Origin: JAAZBA01 sp964461815
Lineage (GTDB): Bacteria; Bacillota; Clostridia; Oscillospirales; QAMX01
Direction: 5' to 3'
Assembly (NCBI GenBank): GCA_964461815.1
Contig: CAYWVF010000005.1
Span: forward strand, 62,001 to 126,000
DNA: 64,000 bases
The notes beneath the pieces are model-generated. The model saw only the letters and a list, made by a program, of their open reading frames with translations, did no database searches and was not told the DNA's origin. A program made the translations under genes and the position numbers. Every line of letters begins with the position of its first letter. Position 1 is the first letter of the stretch. Positions 44,650 through 53,802 of this stretch are shown piece by piece.

Positions 44650-44678
44650 ATTATACGTCAATGATCGTAAAATGTCAA
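44650..44678 (-). promoter_or_regulatory. promoter of ackA
   Basis: Minus strand TTGACA (44678-44673), a 17-bp spacer, TATAAT (44655-44650). The leader of about 100 nt has a small AT-rich hairpin near 44620-44636. Confidence 0.85.
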
Positions 44679-44781
44679 CATTTTTTGCATTCGGTTTGAA
44701 ATTTTGGCGTTTTGATATAAATCAAACTTCTGTGCTGTTCCTATTTCGTCACTCTTTAACCCTACTTGGCTGAAATTTTTA

Positions 44782-44810
44782 TTGCAATCAGGCGAAAAAA
44801 ATGATATTAT
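44782..44810 (+). promoter_or_regulatory. promoter of carB
   Basis: TTGCAA (44782-44787), a 17-bp spacer, TATTAT (44805-44810). Confidence 0.75.
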
Positions 44811-44858
44811 ATATAAGATGGATTCATACTGTAAAAGCAAAGGAGAGCTGTGATTCAA

Positions 44859-47800
44859 ATGCCAAAGAGAAATGATATCGATAAAATATTGATCATCGGT
44901 TCCGGCCCTATCATAATCGGTCAGGCCTGTGAATTCGACTATTCCGGCACTCAAGCCTGCAAGGCTCTGAGAAAGCTCGGATACAAAATTGTTCTTGTAA
45001 ACTCAAACCCCGCTACGATCATGACAGACCCGTCAACTGCCGATGTTACATATATCGAGCCGCTCAATGTTGAAAGGCTGACATATATCATTGAAAAAGA
45101 GCGTCCGGACGCATTGCTTCCGAACCTTGGCGGTCAATCAGGACTGAATCTATGCTCCGAGCTTGCAAAGGCAGGCGTGCTTGACAAATACAATGTACAG
45201 GTCATAGGTGTTCAGCTCGACGCTATAGAGCGCGGCGAGGACAGGATCGAGTTCAAAAAGATGATGAACGAGCTGGGCATCGGAATGGCACGCAGTGATG
45301 TTGCCTACTCCGTTGAAGAGGCTGAAAGGATAGCCGAAAGCATGGGATATCCTGTCGTTCTCCGTCCTGCATACACTATGGGCGGTACAGGCGGCGGCTT
45401 CGCTCACAATGTAGACGAGCTTCGCACGATAGTCAGCCGTGGTATCGCAGCAAGCCTCGTAGGTCAGGTACTCGTAGAGGAGTCCGTACTCGGCTGGGAG
45501 GAGCTTGAGCTGGAGGTCGTTCGTGATGCAAAGGATCAGATGATAACCGTATGCTTCATCGAAAATATCGACCCTATAGGCGTTCACACAGGTGACTCCT
45601 TCTGTGCAGCTCCTATGCTCACCATTTCCGAGGAGCTTCAGCAGAGGCTTCAGGAGGCAGCCTACAAGATCGTTCGTGCTATCGGCGTTATCGGCGGTAC
45701 GAATGTTCAGTTTGCTCACGATCCCGTAACAGACAGGATCATTGTAATTGAGATAAATCCGCGTACCTCACGTTCCTCCGCACTTGCATCAAAGGCTACG
45801 GGCTTCCCGATAGCGTTTGTTTCCGCACTGCTCGCATCCGGTCTTACGCTGGACGAGATACCCTGCGGACTGCACGGTACGCTTGACAAATACGTTCCGA
45901 CGGGCGACTATGTTGTGATCAAGTTCGCACGCTGGGCATTTGAAAAATTCAAGGATGCAAAGGACAATCTCGGCACACAGATGAAGGCTGTAGGCGAGGT
46001 CATGAGCATCGGTAAGACATATAAGGAAGCATTCCAGAAGGCTATAAGAAGTCTTGAAAACGGTCGCTACGGTCTCGGTCATGCAGCTCATTTCGATGAG
46101 ATGGGACTCTATGAGCTGCTCCATCTGCTCAGTGAGGCTACAAGCCAGCGTCAGTTCATCATGTACGAGGCACTTCGTAAGGGTGCTACCGTAGATCAGC
46201 TCCATGAGATCACGATGATAAAGAAATACTTCATCGAGCAGATGAAGGAGCTTGTCGAGGAAGAAGAAAGGATCATGGCTGAGGGCAAGAGCATCTCCGA
46301 TGCTACGCTCACATCAGCAAAGAAGAACGGCTTTGCCGACAGATATCTTGCAAAGCTCACAGGTCTCGACGAGGAGGAGATACGTGCAAAGCGTATCGCA
46401 CTCGGTGTTGTCGAGGGCTTTGAGGGCATTCATGTAAGCGGCACAGAGAGCAGTGAGTACTACTTCTCCACATACAATGCTCCCGACACCACAACAGCAA
46501 GCACCAATCCCAAGAAGGTAATGATCCTCGGCGGCGGCCCGAACAGGATCGGTCAGGGTATCGAGTTCGACTACTGCTGCGTACATGCATCCTTCGCACT
46601 CCGTGACCTCGGCTTTGAGACCATTATCGTAAACTGCAACCCCGAAACAGTTTCCACCGACTACGACACCTCCGATAAGCTCTACTTTGAGCCTCTGACG
46701 ATGGAGGATGTTCTGAGTATATATGAAAAAGAGAAGCCTCTTGGTGTTATCACACAGTTTGGCGGTCAGACTCCGCTTAATCTTGCAGCTTCACTTGAAA
46801 AGCACGGCGTAAATATCCTCGGTACAAGCCCTGCTACCATCGATATGGCAGAGGATCGTGATCTGTTCAGAGCTATGATGGATCGACTCAACATCCCGAT
46901 GCCGGAATCCGGAATGGCTCATACAGTTGAGCAGGCACTCGACATCGCAGCTCAGATCGGATATCCTCTTATGGTTCGTCCGTCCTACGTTCTCGGCGGC
47001 CGCGGCATGGAGGTCGTCTACGATAACGCTCACATGACAAAATACATGCTCGATGCTATCGACGTATCTCCTGAGCGTCCTATCCTTATCGACCGCTTCC
47101 TCCAGAGTGCTATGGAAACAGAGGCAGATGCGATAAGTGACGGTACTAATGTATTTGTTCCGACAGTAATGGAGCATATCGAGCTTGCCGGTATACACTC
47201 CGGTGACTCTGCATGTGTTCTTCCGCCGGTACATATGAAGGAGGAATACAAGAAGACCATCGAGGAATACACTGCAAGGATCGCTCGTGAAATGGGCGTG
47301 CGTGGTCTTATGAATATGCAGTACGCTATCGCCGACGGTAAGGTTTACGTGCTTGAGGCTAACCCAAGAGCATCACGTACAGTTCCCCTTGTATCTAAGG
47401 TATGCAACATAAACATGGTAAGGCTTGCTACAGAGATAATGATAACTCCGTACACATTAGGCAAGTCTCCTATCGAGGGACTTGAGCATAAGCACATTCC
47501 GCATTACGGTGTTAAGGAAGCTGTGTTCCCGTTCAACATGTTCCCCGAGGTCGATCCTGTTCTCGGTCCCGAGATGCGTTCGACAGGTGAGGTGCTCGGT
47601 ATGTCCTCATCCTTCGGTGAAGCATTCTTCAAGGCTCAGGAGGCTACTCAGACGAGAATACCGCAGACAGGTACGGTGCTCATCAGCGTCAACGATAACG
47701 ATAAGGCGCAGATCGTTCCCATTGCAAAGAAATTCTCCGAGCTCGGCTTCAAGCTTGCCGCCACAAGCGGTACACATGCAGCTCTCACAGCTGCCGGAGT

Positions 47801-48071
47801 CGATGCCGAAAAGATCTGCAAGATCGGTGAGGGCATTCCTACGACGATCGACAAGATCGCAAGCGGTGAGGCTACCATCCTTATCAACACTCCGCTCGGT
47901 CAGCGCAGCGTAGACGATGACAGCTACATCAGAAAGGCTGCTATCAAGAACAGAATATTCTACATCACAACGATAGCCGGTGCAAATGCTACCGTTGAGG
48001 CTCTGATCGATTCCAGAAAGCTGACACCCTCGGTAAAATCCTTACAGGATTATCATTCCGAGATCAAATAA
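44859..48071 (+). CDS. carB: carbamoyl-phosphate synthase large subunit
   Basis: About 1070 residues. Two homologous ATP-grasp halves: ILIIGSGPIIIGQACEFDYS opens the first, and MILGGGPNRIGQGIEFDYC, near residue 550, the second. RPAYTMGGTGGG and RPSYVLGGRGME are the paired nucleotide loops. The last 140 residues are the MGS-like allosteric domain. It makes carbamoyl phosphate for arginine and pyrimidines. The small subunit gene carA is not adjacent. ATG at 44859 is preferred; a GTG at 44850 has closer spacing to AGGAG. Confidence 0.97.
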   Translation: MPKRNDIDKILIIGSGPIIIGQACEFDYSGTQACKALRKLGYKIVLVNSNPATIMTDPSTADVTYIEPLNVERLTYIIEKERPDALLPNLGGQSGLNLCSELAKAGVLDKYNVQVIGVQLDAIERGEDRIEFKKMMNELGIGMARSDVAYSVEEAERIAESMGYPVVLRPAYTMGGTGGGFAHNVDELRTIVSRGIAASLVGQVLVEESVLGWEELELEVVRDAKDQMITVCFIENIDPIGVHTGDSFCAAPMLTISEELQQRLQEAAYKIVRAIGVIGGTNVQFAHDPVTDRIIVIEINPRTSRSSALASKATGFPIAFVSALLASGLTLDEIPCGLHGTLDKYVPTGDYVVIKFARWAFEKFKDAKDNLGTQMKAVGEVMSIGKTYKEAFQKAIRSLENGRYGLGHAAHFDEMGLYELLHLLSEATSQRQFIMYEALRKGATVDQLHEITMIKKYFIEQMKELVEEEERIMAEGKSISDATLTSAKKNGFADRYLAKLTGLDEEEIRAKRIALGVVEGFEGIHVSGTESSEYYFSTYNAPDTTTASTNPKKVMILGGGPNRIGQGIEFDYCCVHASFALRDLGFETIIVNCNPETVSTDYDTSDKLYFEPLTMEDVLSIYEKEKPLGVITQFGGQTPLNLAASLEKHGVNILGTSPATIDMAEDRDLFRAMMDRLNIPMPESGMAHTVEQALDIAAQIGYPLMVRPSYVLGGRGMEVVYDNAHMTKYMLDAIDVSPERPILIDRFLQSAMETEADAISDGTNVFVPTVMEHIELAGIHSGDSACVLPPVHMKEEYKKTIEEYTARIAREMGVRGLMNMQYAIADGKVYVLEANPRASRTVPLVSKVCNINMVRLATEIMITPYTLGKSPIEGLEHKHIPHYGVKEAVFPFNMFPEVDPVLGPEMRSTGEVLGMSSSFGEAFFKAQEATQTRIPQTGTVLISVNDNDKAQIVPIAKKFSELGFKLAATSGTHAALTAAGVDAEKICKIGEGIPTTIDKIASGEATILINTPLGQRSVDDDSYIRKAAIKNRIFYITTIAGANATVEALIDSRKLTPSVKSLQDYHSEIK

Positions 48072-48084
48072 GCTGTAAAGCTAC

Positions 48085-48119
48085 GGTCCGATACGCAGAT
48101 CGGTGTATCGGACCTGTTT
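48085..48119 (+). terminator. terminator of carB
   Basis: GGTCCGATAC (48085-48094) pairs with GTATCGGACC (48105-48114), followed by a T-rich run. Confidence 0.9.
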
Positions 48120-48155
48120 TTATACTCAGTAAATATAAACAGGAGAAATTTCATT

Positions 48156-48935
48156 ATGAAGCTATACACATTAGGCTGCTGCTCCGGCACAGAGCCGATG
48201 CCCGGGCTTAAGCATACGGCCTTAGCATTCGAGATCGGTGACAATATCTACTGGTTCGATGCAGGTGAGGGCTGCTCGTATACAGCTCACGTTCTCGGGC
48301 TCGACCTTTTAAAGGTGACTCAGGTATTCATCTCTCACACTCACATGGATCATGTCGGAGGGCTCGGAAATCTGTTCTGGAACATGCGTAAGATATCGAG
48401 ATACTTTAATAGACCATGCAAGGTTTCCGAAATAGGGCTGCATATCCCGGAGCTTGAAACGTGGGACGGAGTATACAGCATACTCAAAAACACCGAGGAC
48501 AAATTCGTATGGGATCACACCATCAAGGCTAACGAGCTGCACAGCGGCATTGTCTACTCCGACAGCAACATCACCGTTACCGCATATCACAACAACCATC
48601 TTGCGAGGATGGAGGCGGTAAAGGGTAAGGAGCTTTCGTTCTCGTTTAAGATAAATGCCGAGGGTAAAACGATAGTCTTCTCGGGTGACGTGAGCGCACC
48701 GTCCGACCTTGATGCGCTCGTTGCTGACGGATGCGATTATTTGCTCATGGAAACAGGTCATCACAGGATAGTCGATGTGTGCGAATATGCGAACGCTCAC
48801 GATATCAAAAACCTAATGTTCATACATCACGGTCTTGAGGTTTTGGCAAGCCTGCCTCAGGCAGCGCTCAAGGCTGCACAGCATTGCCGTAAGAGCGTAC
48901 TCGTCTGCAAGGACTGTGATATTTACGAAATATAA
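48156..48935 (+). CDS. MBL-fold metallo-hydrolase (RNase Z-like)
   Basis: 259 residues. The metal motif is SHTHMDHVGG (HxHxDH). A conserved Asp in FSGDVSAPSDLDAL and a late His in MFIHHGLEVL complete the two-metal site. It resembles the RNase Z/ElaC subgroup in order but is shorter, and it lacks the clear exosite arm, so tRNA 3' processing is not assured. It has its own terminator and stands alone between carB and the transporter operon. Confidence 0.85.
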   Translation: MKLYTLGCCSGTEPMPGLKHTALAFEIGDNIYWFDAGEGCSYTAHVLGLDLLKVTQVFISHTHMDHVGGLGNLFWNMRKISRYFNRPCKVSEIGLHIPELETWDGVYSILKNTEDKFVWDHTIKANELHSGIVYSDSNITVTAYHNNHLARMEAVKGKELSFSFKINAEGKTIVFSGDVSAPSDLDALVADGCDYLLMETGHHRIVDVCEYANAHDIKNLMFIHHGLEVLASLPQAALKAAQHCRKSVLVCKDCDIYEI

Positions 48936-48940
48936 GCATA

Positions 48941-48973
48941 AAAGCCTTCGTATGTCCGTCATACGAAGGCTTT
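48941..48973. terminator. bidirectional terminator
   Basis: AAAGCCTTCGTATG (48941-48954) pairs with CATACGAAGGCTTT (48960-48973). Between the MBL gene and the convergent transporter operon. Confidence 0.9.
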
Positions 48974-48999
48974 CTTGTCTTATAGTCACAATATGTACT

Positions 49000-49746
49000 T
49001 TATTTCAGAATACTGTCGATAAACTCACGTATCCTCTTGTCGGCAGGATTATCAAATATTTCCTCTCTCGTTCCTGCGCCGATTATCTCCTTATCGCACA
49101 TAAACAGTATCTTGTCTGCGACTTCCTTTGCAAATCCCATCTCATGAGTTACAACGATCATCGTCATTTTGTCTTTTGCAAGCTGACGCATTACGGCTAA
49201 GACCTCTGCTGTGAGCTGCGGATCGAGTGATGATGTAGGCTCGTCAAAAAGCAGTACCTCTGGATCCATCATAAGTGCACGTGCTATTGCGACTCTCTGC
49301 TTCTGTCCTCCCGAAAGTGCAGACGGATACTCATCACGCTTATCTAAGAGTCCTACCTTTGTAAGCAGCTCCTCCGCACGCTTTATCGCCTCATGCTTTG
49401 TCATTTTCTTCAGCTCAAGCGGCGCACATATGAGGTTTCCGAGCACTGTCAGATGCGGAAAGAGATTGAAATTCTGGAAAACCATGCCCATCTTCAAGCA
49501 TACGTTTCTTGCCGTCTTCTCCGGGACATATGTTCCGTTCTCCAACAGCGGCGCACCATTTATGTATATGCTTCCGCCCTCGGCTTTTTCGAGATTAATA
49601 AGGCAGCGGAGCATCGTGCTCTTACCTGAGCCGGACGGCCCGATCACCGCTACAGCCTCACCATGCTCGACAGTAAAGGATACTCCGTCGAGAACATGCA
49701 CGTCGCCAAAGCTTTTCTTTAAGTCTTTTACTTCGATCATGCTCAT
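49000..49746 (-). CDS. polar amino acid ABC transporter ATPase
   Basis: 248 residues. Walker A GPSGSGKST, Q-loop region, signature LSGGQKQRVAIARAL, Walker B LLFDEPTSSLDP, His-switch in VVTHEMGF. This is the GlnQ/HisP group. It overlaps the permease by 4 bp. With the permease and binding protein it imports a polar amino acid; specificity cannot be read from it. Confidence 0.96.
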   Translation of the reverse strand: MSMIEVKDLKKSFGDVHVLDGVSFTVEHGEAVAVIGPSGSGKSTMLRCLINLEKAEGGSIYINGAPLLENGTYVPEKTARNVCLKMGMVFQNFNLFPHLTVLGNLICAPLELKKMTKHEAIKRAEELLTKVGLLDKRDEYPSALSGGQKQRVAIARALMMDPEVLLFDEPTSSLDPQLTAEVLAVMRQLAKDKMTMIVVTHEMGFAKEVADKILFMCDKEIIGAGTREEIFDNPADKRIREFIDSILK

Positions 49747-50456
49747 ATACTCTTATCCGCCTTTCTGAAAAGCTTCGGACGCTGCTGCGCCGGAACGGTA
49801 TTTTTTGTAAAGCTGTATTTTTTCTCGAGATATGCAAACAGTCTCTCAAGCACAAGGTTCATAAGCAGGTAGAACACCGCCGCTACAAGGTACGGCATAG
49901 CACTTACCTGATTGTTTGCCGATGTTTTTGCAAAGTACATAAGCTCCGTGATGCCTATCGCAGTTACGAGCGCCGTGTCCTTGAGCAGTGTGATGCACTC
50001 ATTGCTGATCGAAGGCAATGCAACACGAAACATCTGCGGAAGTACGATCTTTATAAACGTCTGCGTCTTGTTAAGTCCGAGCACCTTTGCCGCTTCATAC
50101 TGTCCCTGATCGACAGCAAGAAGTCCACCTCTGAATATTCCGCAGAAATATGCAGCATAATTGAGTACAAATGCCACGAGTGCGGCTGTAAGTCTGTCAA
50201 ACACGAGGATCCTGTTTATCACGGGAATAAAGGTGATCCCGTAGAGGAAGAAGAACAGCTGGAGCATCAGCGGCGAGCCTCTCATGATCCAGACATACGT
50301 CGCTGTAAGTCCGCTTACAACCTTGACCTTGCTGTTTCGTGCCAGCGTAAGCAGAAAGCCCAGCGGCATGGAAAGTATGATCGTTACGAAAAATATGATG
50401 ACCGTGTACTTTATACCGTCAGTCAGTAAATACGCTGTATTAAGTATATTTTCCAT
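49743..50456 (-). CDS. polar amino acid ABC transporter permease
   Basis: 237 residues with about five membrane segments. The EAA loop reads YEAAKVLGLNKTQTFIKIVLPQ, typical of the HisM/GlnP family. Only one permease gene is present, so it probably acts as a homodimer. It lies 112 bp after the binding protein, with a terminator-like stem between them. Confidence 0.95.
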   Translation of the reverse strand: MENILNTAYLLTDGIKYTVIIFFVTIILSMPLGFLLTLARNSKVKVVSGLTATYVWIMRGSPLMLQLFFFLYGITFIPVINRILVFDRLTAALVAFVLNYAAYFCGIFRGGLLAVDQGQYEAAKVLGLNKTQTFIKIVLPQMFRVALPSISNECITLLKDTALVTAIGITELMYFAKTSANNQVSAMPYLVAAVFYLLMNLVLERLFAYLEKKYSFTKNTVPAQQRPKLFRKADKSI

Positions 50457-50504
50457 GTTTTTTATCCTTTACATTTATTTTAGAGAACCAAAAAATACGA
50501 CTAA

Positions 50505-50546
50505 AAGAAAACGATCTCTCCCCTGTCAAGGAGAGACCGTTTTCTT
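50505..50546 (-). terminator. terminator-like stem inside the transporter operon
   Basis: A 17-bp stem with one mismatch (50505-50521 with 50530-50546) between the binding protein and the permease genes; the minus strand reads GAAAAC into a U-rich flank. Partial termination here would give more binding protein than permease, as is common. Confidence 0.7.
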
Positions 50547-50568
50547 CACAATACGATCTGTTTAACGC

Positions 50569-51408
50569 TTAGTTGTTTGTCATGATATATCTGCCTGCTA
50601 CGGAGTCAACTACGAATGCCTCGATTCTGTTAGCCTTAAGATCAAGGAATGCAGTTACGTTATCTGCGAACTCAACGACCTCTTTGACCTGTGAATATAC
50701 CTCTGTCTTCTCGAGAGCTACGAGTGATGATGAACCCTTCTGAAGTCCTACTGTCTTATCCTTAAGATCGGCAACAGCATTGATAGGTGACTTTGTGGGA
50801 ACGATAACGATCTGCTCGTTTGCGATGTATGCCTTTGCGAAGTACATCGATGCGATTCTCTCGTCTGTCATTGTCATACCGTTCCAGATGCAGTCGATGT
50901 TGCCTGTGGAAAGCTCCATCTCCTTGGAGTCCCAATCGATAGGCTGAACTACAAGCTCAACGCCCATTCTCGCTGCGACCTCTGTTGCAAGGTCGATATC
51001 GAAGCCTACGATATTGTTGGAATCATCACGGAAGCCCATCGGCGGGAAGCTGTCATCAAGACCGAGTATCAGTGTTCCCTTGTCGAGAACGTTCTGGAGA
51101 GAGGTGTCATCTGCCGGAGCTTCTGCTTCCTCAATGTAATCTTCGTTCTTAAGAAGAACGTCATCACCGAACCATTTTTCGGATATCTCGGCTGCTGTGC
51201 CGTCAGCAATCATTTCATCAAGATGCTTCTGAACCTCAAGTCCGAGAGCTATATCTTCATTACGGAAGCCTATGCCGTATTTCTCAGCTTCAAGTGTCTC
51301 TTCAAGAACTCTGTAGCCGTCAGCCGGATCAAAGGTCTGCTGTGAACAGCCTGCGAAAGCGCAGATCATTATTGCTGCTGCAAGGAGCATTGCGATCTTT
51401 TTTTTCAT
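50569..51408 (-). CDS. polar amino acid-binding lipoprotein
   Basis: 279-280 residues from the ATG at 51408, which opens a signal peptide (MKKKIAMLLAAAIM) with lipobox CAFAGC; the frame runs 57 bp further upstream but GGAG precedes this ATG. An SBP_bac_3 domain follows with LILGLDDSFPPMGFRDDS and NIVGFDIDLATEVAARMG. It captures the amino acid outside the cell for the permease downstream. A feature: the N-terminal 75 residues repeat part of the fold (YGIGFRNEDIALGLEVQKH), as in some split or permuted members. Confidence 0.92.
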   Translation of the reverse strand: MKKKIAMLLAAAIMICAFAGCSQQTFDPADGYRVLEETLEAEKYGIGFRNEDIALGLEVQKHLDEMIADGTAAEISEKWFGDDVLLKNEDYIEEAEAPADDTSLQNVLDKGTLILGLDDSFPPMGFRDDSNNIVGFDIDLATEVAARMGVELVVQPIDWDSKEMELSTGNIDCIWNGMTMTDERIASMYFAKAYIANEQIVIVPTKSPINAVADLKDKTVGLQKGSSSLVALEKTEVYSQVKEVVEFADNVTAFLDLKANRIEAFVVDSVAGRYIMTNN

Positions 51409-51588
51409 TTTGGTTTTCTCCATTTCATAATTATCTATTGCTCTGATATTATAGCACTTTAGCATGGTAAATTGCTACTCTGATAATCCTGTGTCATGGC
51501 GAGATTTTTGCAATTATCTCCTATTTTCTCCGTTTTTCTCCGTTTTTCGCAGATTTTGAAAAAAGCGTACTATTTTCCGCAGCTTCTT

Positions 51589-52248
51589 CTACAGATTTCG
51601 TACAATTCTCACAGCCTTACCGACTATCCTGAAGCCGTCAAGCTCATCTCCGGTGATTATGATGTCACGGTACTTTGAATTGAACGCATGGAGCACTACC
51701 GCTTCATTTTCCTCGTAATACTGCTTGAGCGTGCCCTCTTCTCCGTTGTAGACTGCCGCTATGATATCACCGTCATTAGCATAGTTCTGCTTATGAACGA
51801 GAGCATAGTCACCCGAGCGCATATCGGGCTCCATGCTGTCACCCGATATTTTGAAGAACACATACTCCTCCGGGCGGCGCACATCGGCATACTCATACGT
51901 CACTTCATCCTCGTCGTACGTATATGCAATACCCCCGTAGCCTGCTCGAATGCTTGCGATAACCGGTATCGGCTTCAGTCGTGACATATCCATCGGCACG
52001 ACATCGAATTTTTCAAGCACTTCTTCCTCCGACAGCTCATGAGGTATCGTGTCGTCACGTCCCATAAGGTAATCTATCGTAACATTATAAAGCTTTGCAA
52101 CCATCTCAAGCGTTTTCAGATCCGGCTCATTCGTGCCGCCCTCGTACCTCGTGTAGGTCGGACGCTTTATTCCCAAATAATCGGCTAAATACTGCTGAGT
52201 ATACCCATTTTCCTGCCTTAACGTCCTCAAAATATCTTTTAATTCCAT
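51589..52248 (-). CDS. LexA/cI-type self-cleaving repressor (HTH_3 + S24 peptidase)
   Basis: 219 residues. An XRE helix-turn-helix spans about 5-60 (YTQQYLADYLGIKRPTYTRYE). A S24 peptidase domain fills about 95-219. The likely cleavage bond is Ala102-Gly103 (IRAGYGG), 36 residues before Ser138 (ISGDSMEP), with Lys175 (GTLKQY) as the base: the LexA/cI arrangement. It should therefore lose repression when RecA filaments form. It is divergent from two tiny genes, and three matching dyads lie in the shared promoter region. No integrase or structural phage genes are near. Confidence 0.92.
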   Translation of the reverse strand: MELKDILRTLRQENGYTQQYLADYLGIKRPTYTRYEGGTNEPDLKTLEMVAKLYNVTIDYLMGRDDTIPHELSEEEVLEKFDVVPMDMSRLKPIPVIASIRAGYGGIAYTYDEDEVTYEYADVRRPEEYVFFKISGDSMEPDMRSGDYALVHKQNYANDGDIIAAVYNGEEGTLKQYYEENEAVVLHAFNSKYRDIIITGDELDGFRIVGKAVRIVRNL

Positions 52249-52281
52249 ATTTTCAACCTCTGCTCGATTTACTGTGATTCT

Positions 52282-52310
52282 ATTGTATCACAAAACATTG
52301 TTACTGTAAA
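52282..52310 (-). promoter_or_regulatory. leftward promoter of the repressor gene
   Basis: Minus strand TTTACA (52310-52305), a 17-bp spacer, TACAAT (52287-52282). Operator 1 covers its -35. Confidence 0.75.
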
Positions 52311-52378
52311 GTACTTTTTTCAAAAAAGTTCTTGACAATGTTACATTTGTGTACTATAATAATGTTACGTTAAGTAAC
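52300..52378. promoter_or_regulatory. three operator dyads GTTAC-N5-GTAAC
   Basis: Operator 1 GTTACTGTAAAGTAC (52300-52314), operator 2 GTTACATTTGTGTAC (52340-52354), operator 3 GTTACGTTAAGTAAC (52364-52378, perfect dyad). The consensus is GTTAC, five bases, then RTAAC or TGTAC-like. Operator 1 covers the leftward -35; operator 2 fills the rightward spacer; operator 3 lies just after the rightward -10. Confidence 0.8.
52332..52360 (+). promoter_or_regulatory. rightward promoter of the 45-residue peptide gene
   Basis: TTGACA (52332-52337), a 17-bp spacer, TATAAT (52355-52360): a perfect consensus, with operator 2 filling the spacer. Confidence 0.9.
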
Positions 52379-52410
52379 GCAAAGTAAATTTACAAAGAGG
52401 GGTATATATA

Positions 52411-52548
52411 ATGGGTTCTATCACATTTATCTTATCGGCTATAGGTCTTCCGACTCTCATTCTCGGTCTCGGCGGTATTTTGGTGGAGCTGCCTGTTTTT
52501 GACAAGGCGCTCATGCGTTTACAGTATCGTATAAGAGGCAGAGTCTGA
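52411..52548 (+). CDS. 45-residue membrane peptide
   Basis: ATG at 52411 with AAAGAGGGG 8 nt upstream; stop at 52546-52548. Residues 3-28 form one hydrophobic helix rich in Ile, Leu and Gly (ITFILSAIGLPTLILGLGG), followed by a basic tail (LMRLQYRIRGRV). This is the shape of small membrane-acting peptides such as type I toxins or stress peptides, but no family is recognised. It is the first gene under a consensus promoter controlled by the divergent LexA/cI-type repressor. Confidence 0.75.
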   Translation: MGSITFILSAIGLPTLILGLGGILVELPVFDKALMRLQYRIRGRV

Positions 52549-52579
52549 TATAGTACGTTTTCCGGAGGATAATAGAAAT

Positions 52580-52960
52580 ATGGACAGCATTACAGCTTTC
52601 GCCGTCGAGGGGCGTAAGCATCACATGACATACGGTCAATATGTACGTGCCGTCGAACGTGGCGAGCTTATACCGCCGGGGCAGAAAAATAATGCCCATT
52701 CTGTTTTACGTAAGATCAGAGCCTGCTCACGCTGTGCAGCTACCTTCGAGCTGCACACAACGCCGTCCGGTAAACTGAGTCAAGCGAGGCTTTGCCCATC
52801 ATGTCTCAAGGAATCACAGCGCAGTCACGGTGCATCGCAGCGCAAATGGAGCGAGTATATAGTATGTAAAAAATGCGGCACTCCGTTCAAGCGCGAGCGA
52901 TATCCGAACGGTCGTCTTACGGACAGAAAATACTGTGAAAATTGCAGAAAGCCGTACTAA
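52580..52960 (+). CDS. zinc-ribbon protein of unknown function
   Basis: 126 residues; GGAGG lies 12 nt before the ATG. Two Cys4 knuckles are visible: CSRC...CPSC at about 50-78 and CKKC...CENC at about 95-122, each separated by a basic loop with a similar layout (LHTTPSGKLSQARLCPSC; RERYPNGRLTDRKYCENC), so the protein looks like an internal duplication. The N-terminal 48 residues are polar. It could bind DNA or RNA. It is co-transcribed with the membrane peptide, 31 bp downstream. Confidence 0.75.
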   Translation: MDSITAFAVEGRKHHMTYGQYVRAVERGELIPPGQKNNAHSVLRKIRACSRCAATFELHTTPSGKLSQARLCPSCLKESQRSHGASQRKWSEYIVCKKCGTPFKRERYPNGRLTDRKYCENCRKPY

Positions 52961-53775
52961 TCACGCTGCTTCTGTCTGTATTCTGACGGAGTCATGCCAT
53001 ACATTTTTTTAAAGAGACGATTAAAATACGTAACGTTATTAAAGCCTACTCTATTCGATATACTTATTATCGAATCACCACAGGAGCTGAGTAGGTTCTT
53101 TGCCCTTTCAAGTCGCTTAAAGTTTAAGTACTCACCGAAGGTCTGTCCTGCTTCGAGCTTAAAAAGTCTGCCGAGATACCGTTCGTTATAGTGGAACATC
53201 TGTGCGGCATGTGATATATCAATATCGATATTCGATCCGATGTACGACTTTATGTCCTCTATCAGCTTCGCCGTTCTTCTTTCCTCCGATTGCTTAGGGT
53301 ATTTTTCCATCAGCAGCTTAATGTAGCTTTCAACGACGTCTGCCGTGGCTTCGCACCTTTCAATATCGAAATCCTTTTCCAGCTCATCGATCAGGTACTG
53401 CTTATCACCAAGCTTTTCACGTATTTTTCCGCTGTCAGAGCTTAGTATATTTCCGACAAACACGACGCACACCACCGTATCATTTATAACTACGGGTCTT
53501 GTATATTCATATATTCCGTTTATACACAAACCGCCGAACGAGCTTCTCGTTTCCACTGCCTTTTTCAGTGCCGCATTCCTGCACCTGAAGCATTTCGGAT
53601 AAACTCCGTTCCGTGACTTTAGCTCTGTGCATACAACAGAGGAATGTATCGTCTGCTCGAACGGCAGCTCAAGCTTTTCATTATAATATTTTCCGAAAAA
53701 GCATACACCTATATGCAGCTTCGTTCCGTACTGCACTGCCTTTATCAGCTCATAAAGACTGCTGTGTTCCATCAT
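52957..53775 (-). CDS. AraC-family regulator with PocR sensor domain
   Basis: About 272 residues from the ATG at 53775 (or 53772). The frame continues to 53814, but a promoter -10 at 53803-53808 rules that start out, and GGGAG lies just upstream of 53775. The PocR ligand-binding domain (1-150) has CRNAALKKAVETRSSFGGLC with clustered Cys. The AraC HTH (about 185-270) ends GFNNVTYFNRLFKKMYGMTPSEYR. It probably activates the GH28-like gene downstream of which it is divergent in order, or another sugar gene. Its 3' end touches the zinc-ribbon stop. Confidence 0.9.
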   Translation of the reverse strand: MMEHSSLYELIKAVQYGTKLHIGVCFFGKYYNEKLELPFEQTIHSSVVCTELKSRNGVYPKCFRCRNAALKKAVETRSSFGGLCINGIYEYTRPVVINDTVVCVVFVGNILSSDSGKIREKLGDKQYLIDELEKDFDIERCEATADVVESYIKLLMEKYPKQSEERRTAKLIEDIKSYIGSNIDIDISHAAQMFHYNERYLGRLFKLEAGQTFGEYLNFKRLERAKNLLSSCGDSIISISNRVGFNNVTYFNRLFKKMYGMTPSEYRQKQRD

Positions 53776-53802
53776 TACACTCCCGAACATATTATTTGCT
53801 TT

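Noticed and set aside
51515..51555. Pyrimidine-rich repeat (TTTTTCTCCG-like, about three copies)
   Set aside because: Too few and imperfect copies for a repeat array; probably low-complexity 3' sequence after the repressor gene.
51589..52248. The repressor as the cell's main LexA
   Set aside because: Its helix-turn-helix is of XRE type rather than the LexA winged helix, and its operators are not the GAAC-N4-GTTC box of Gram-positive LexA.
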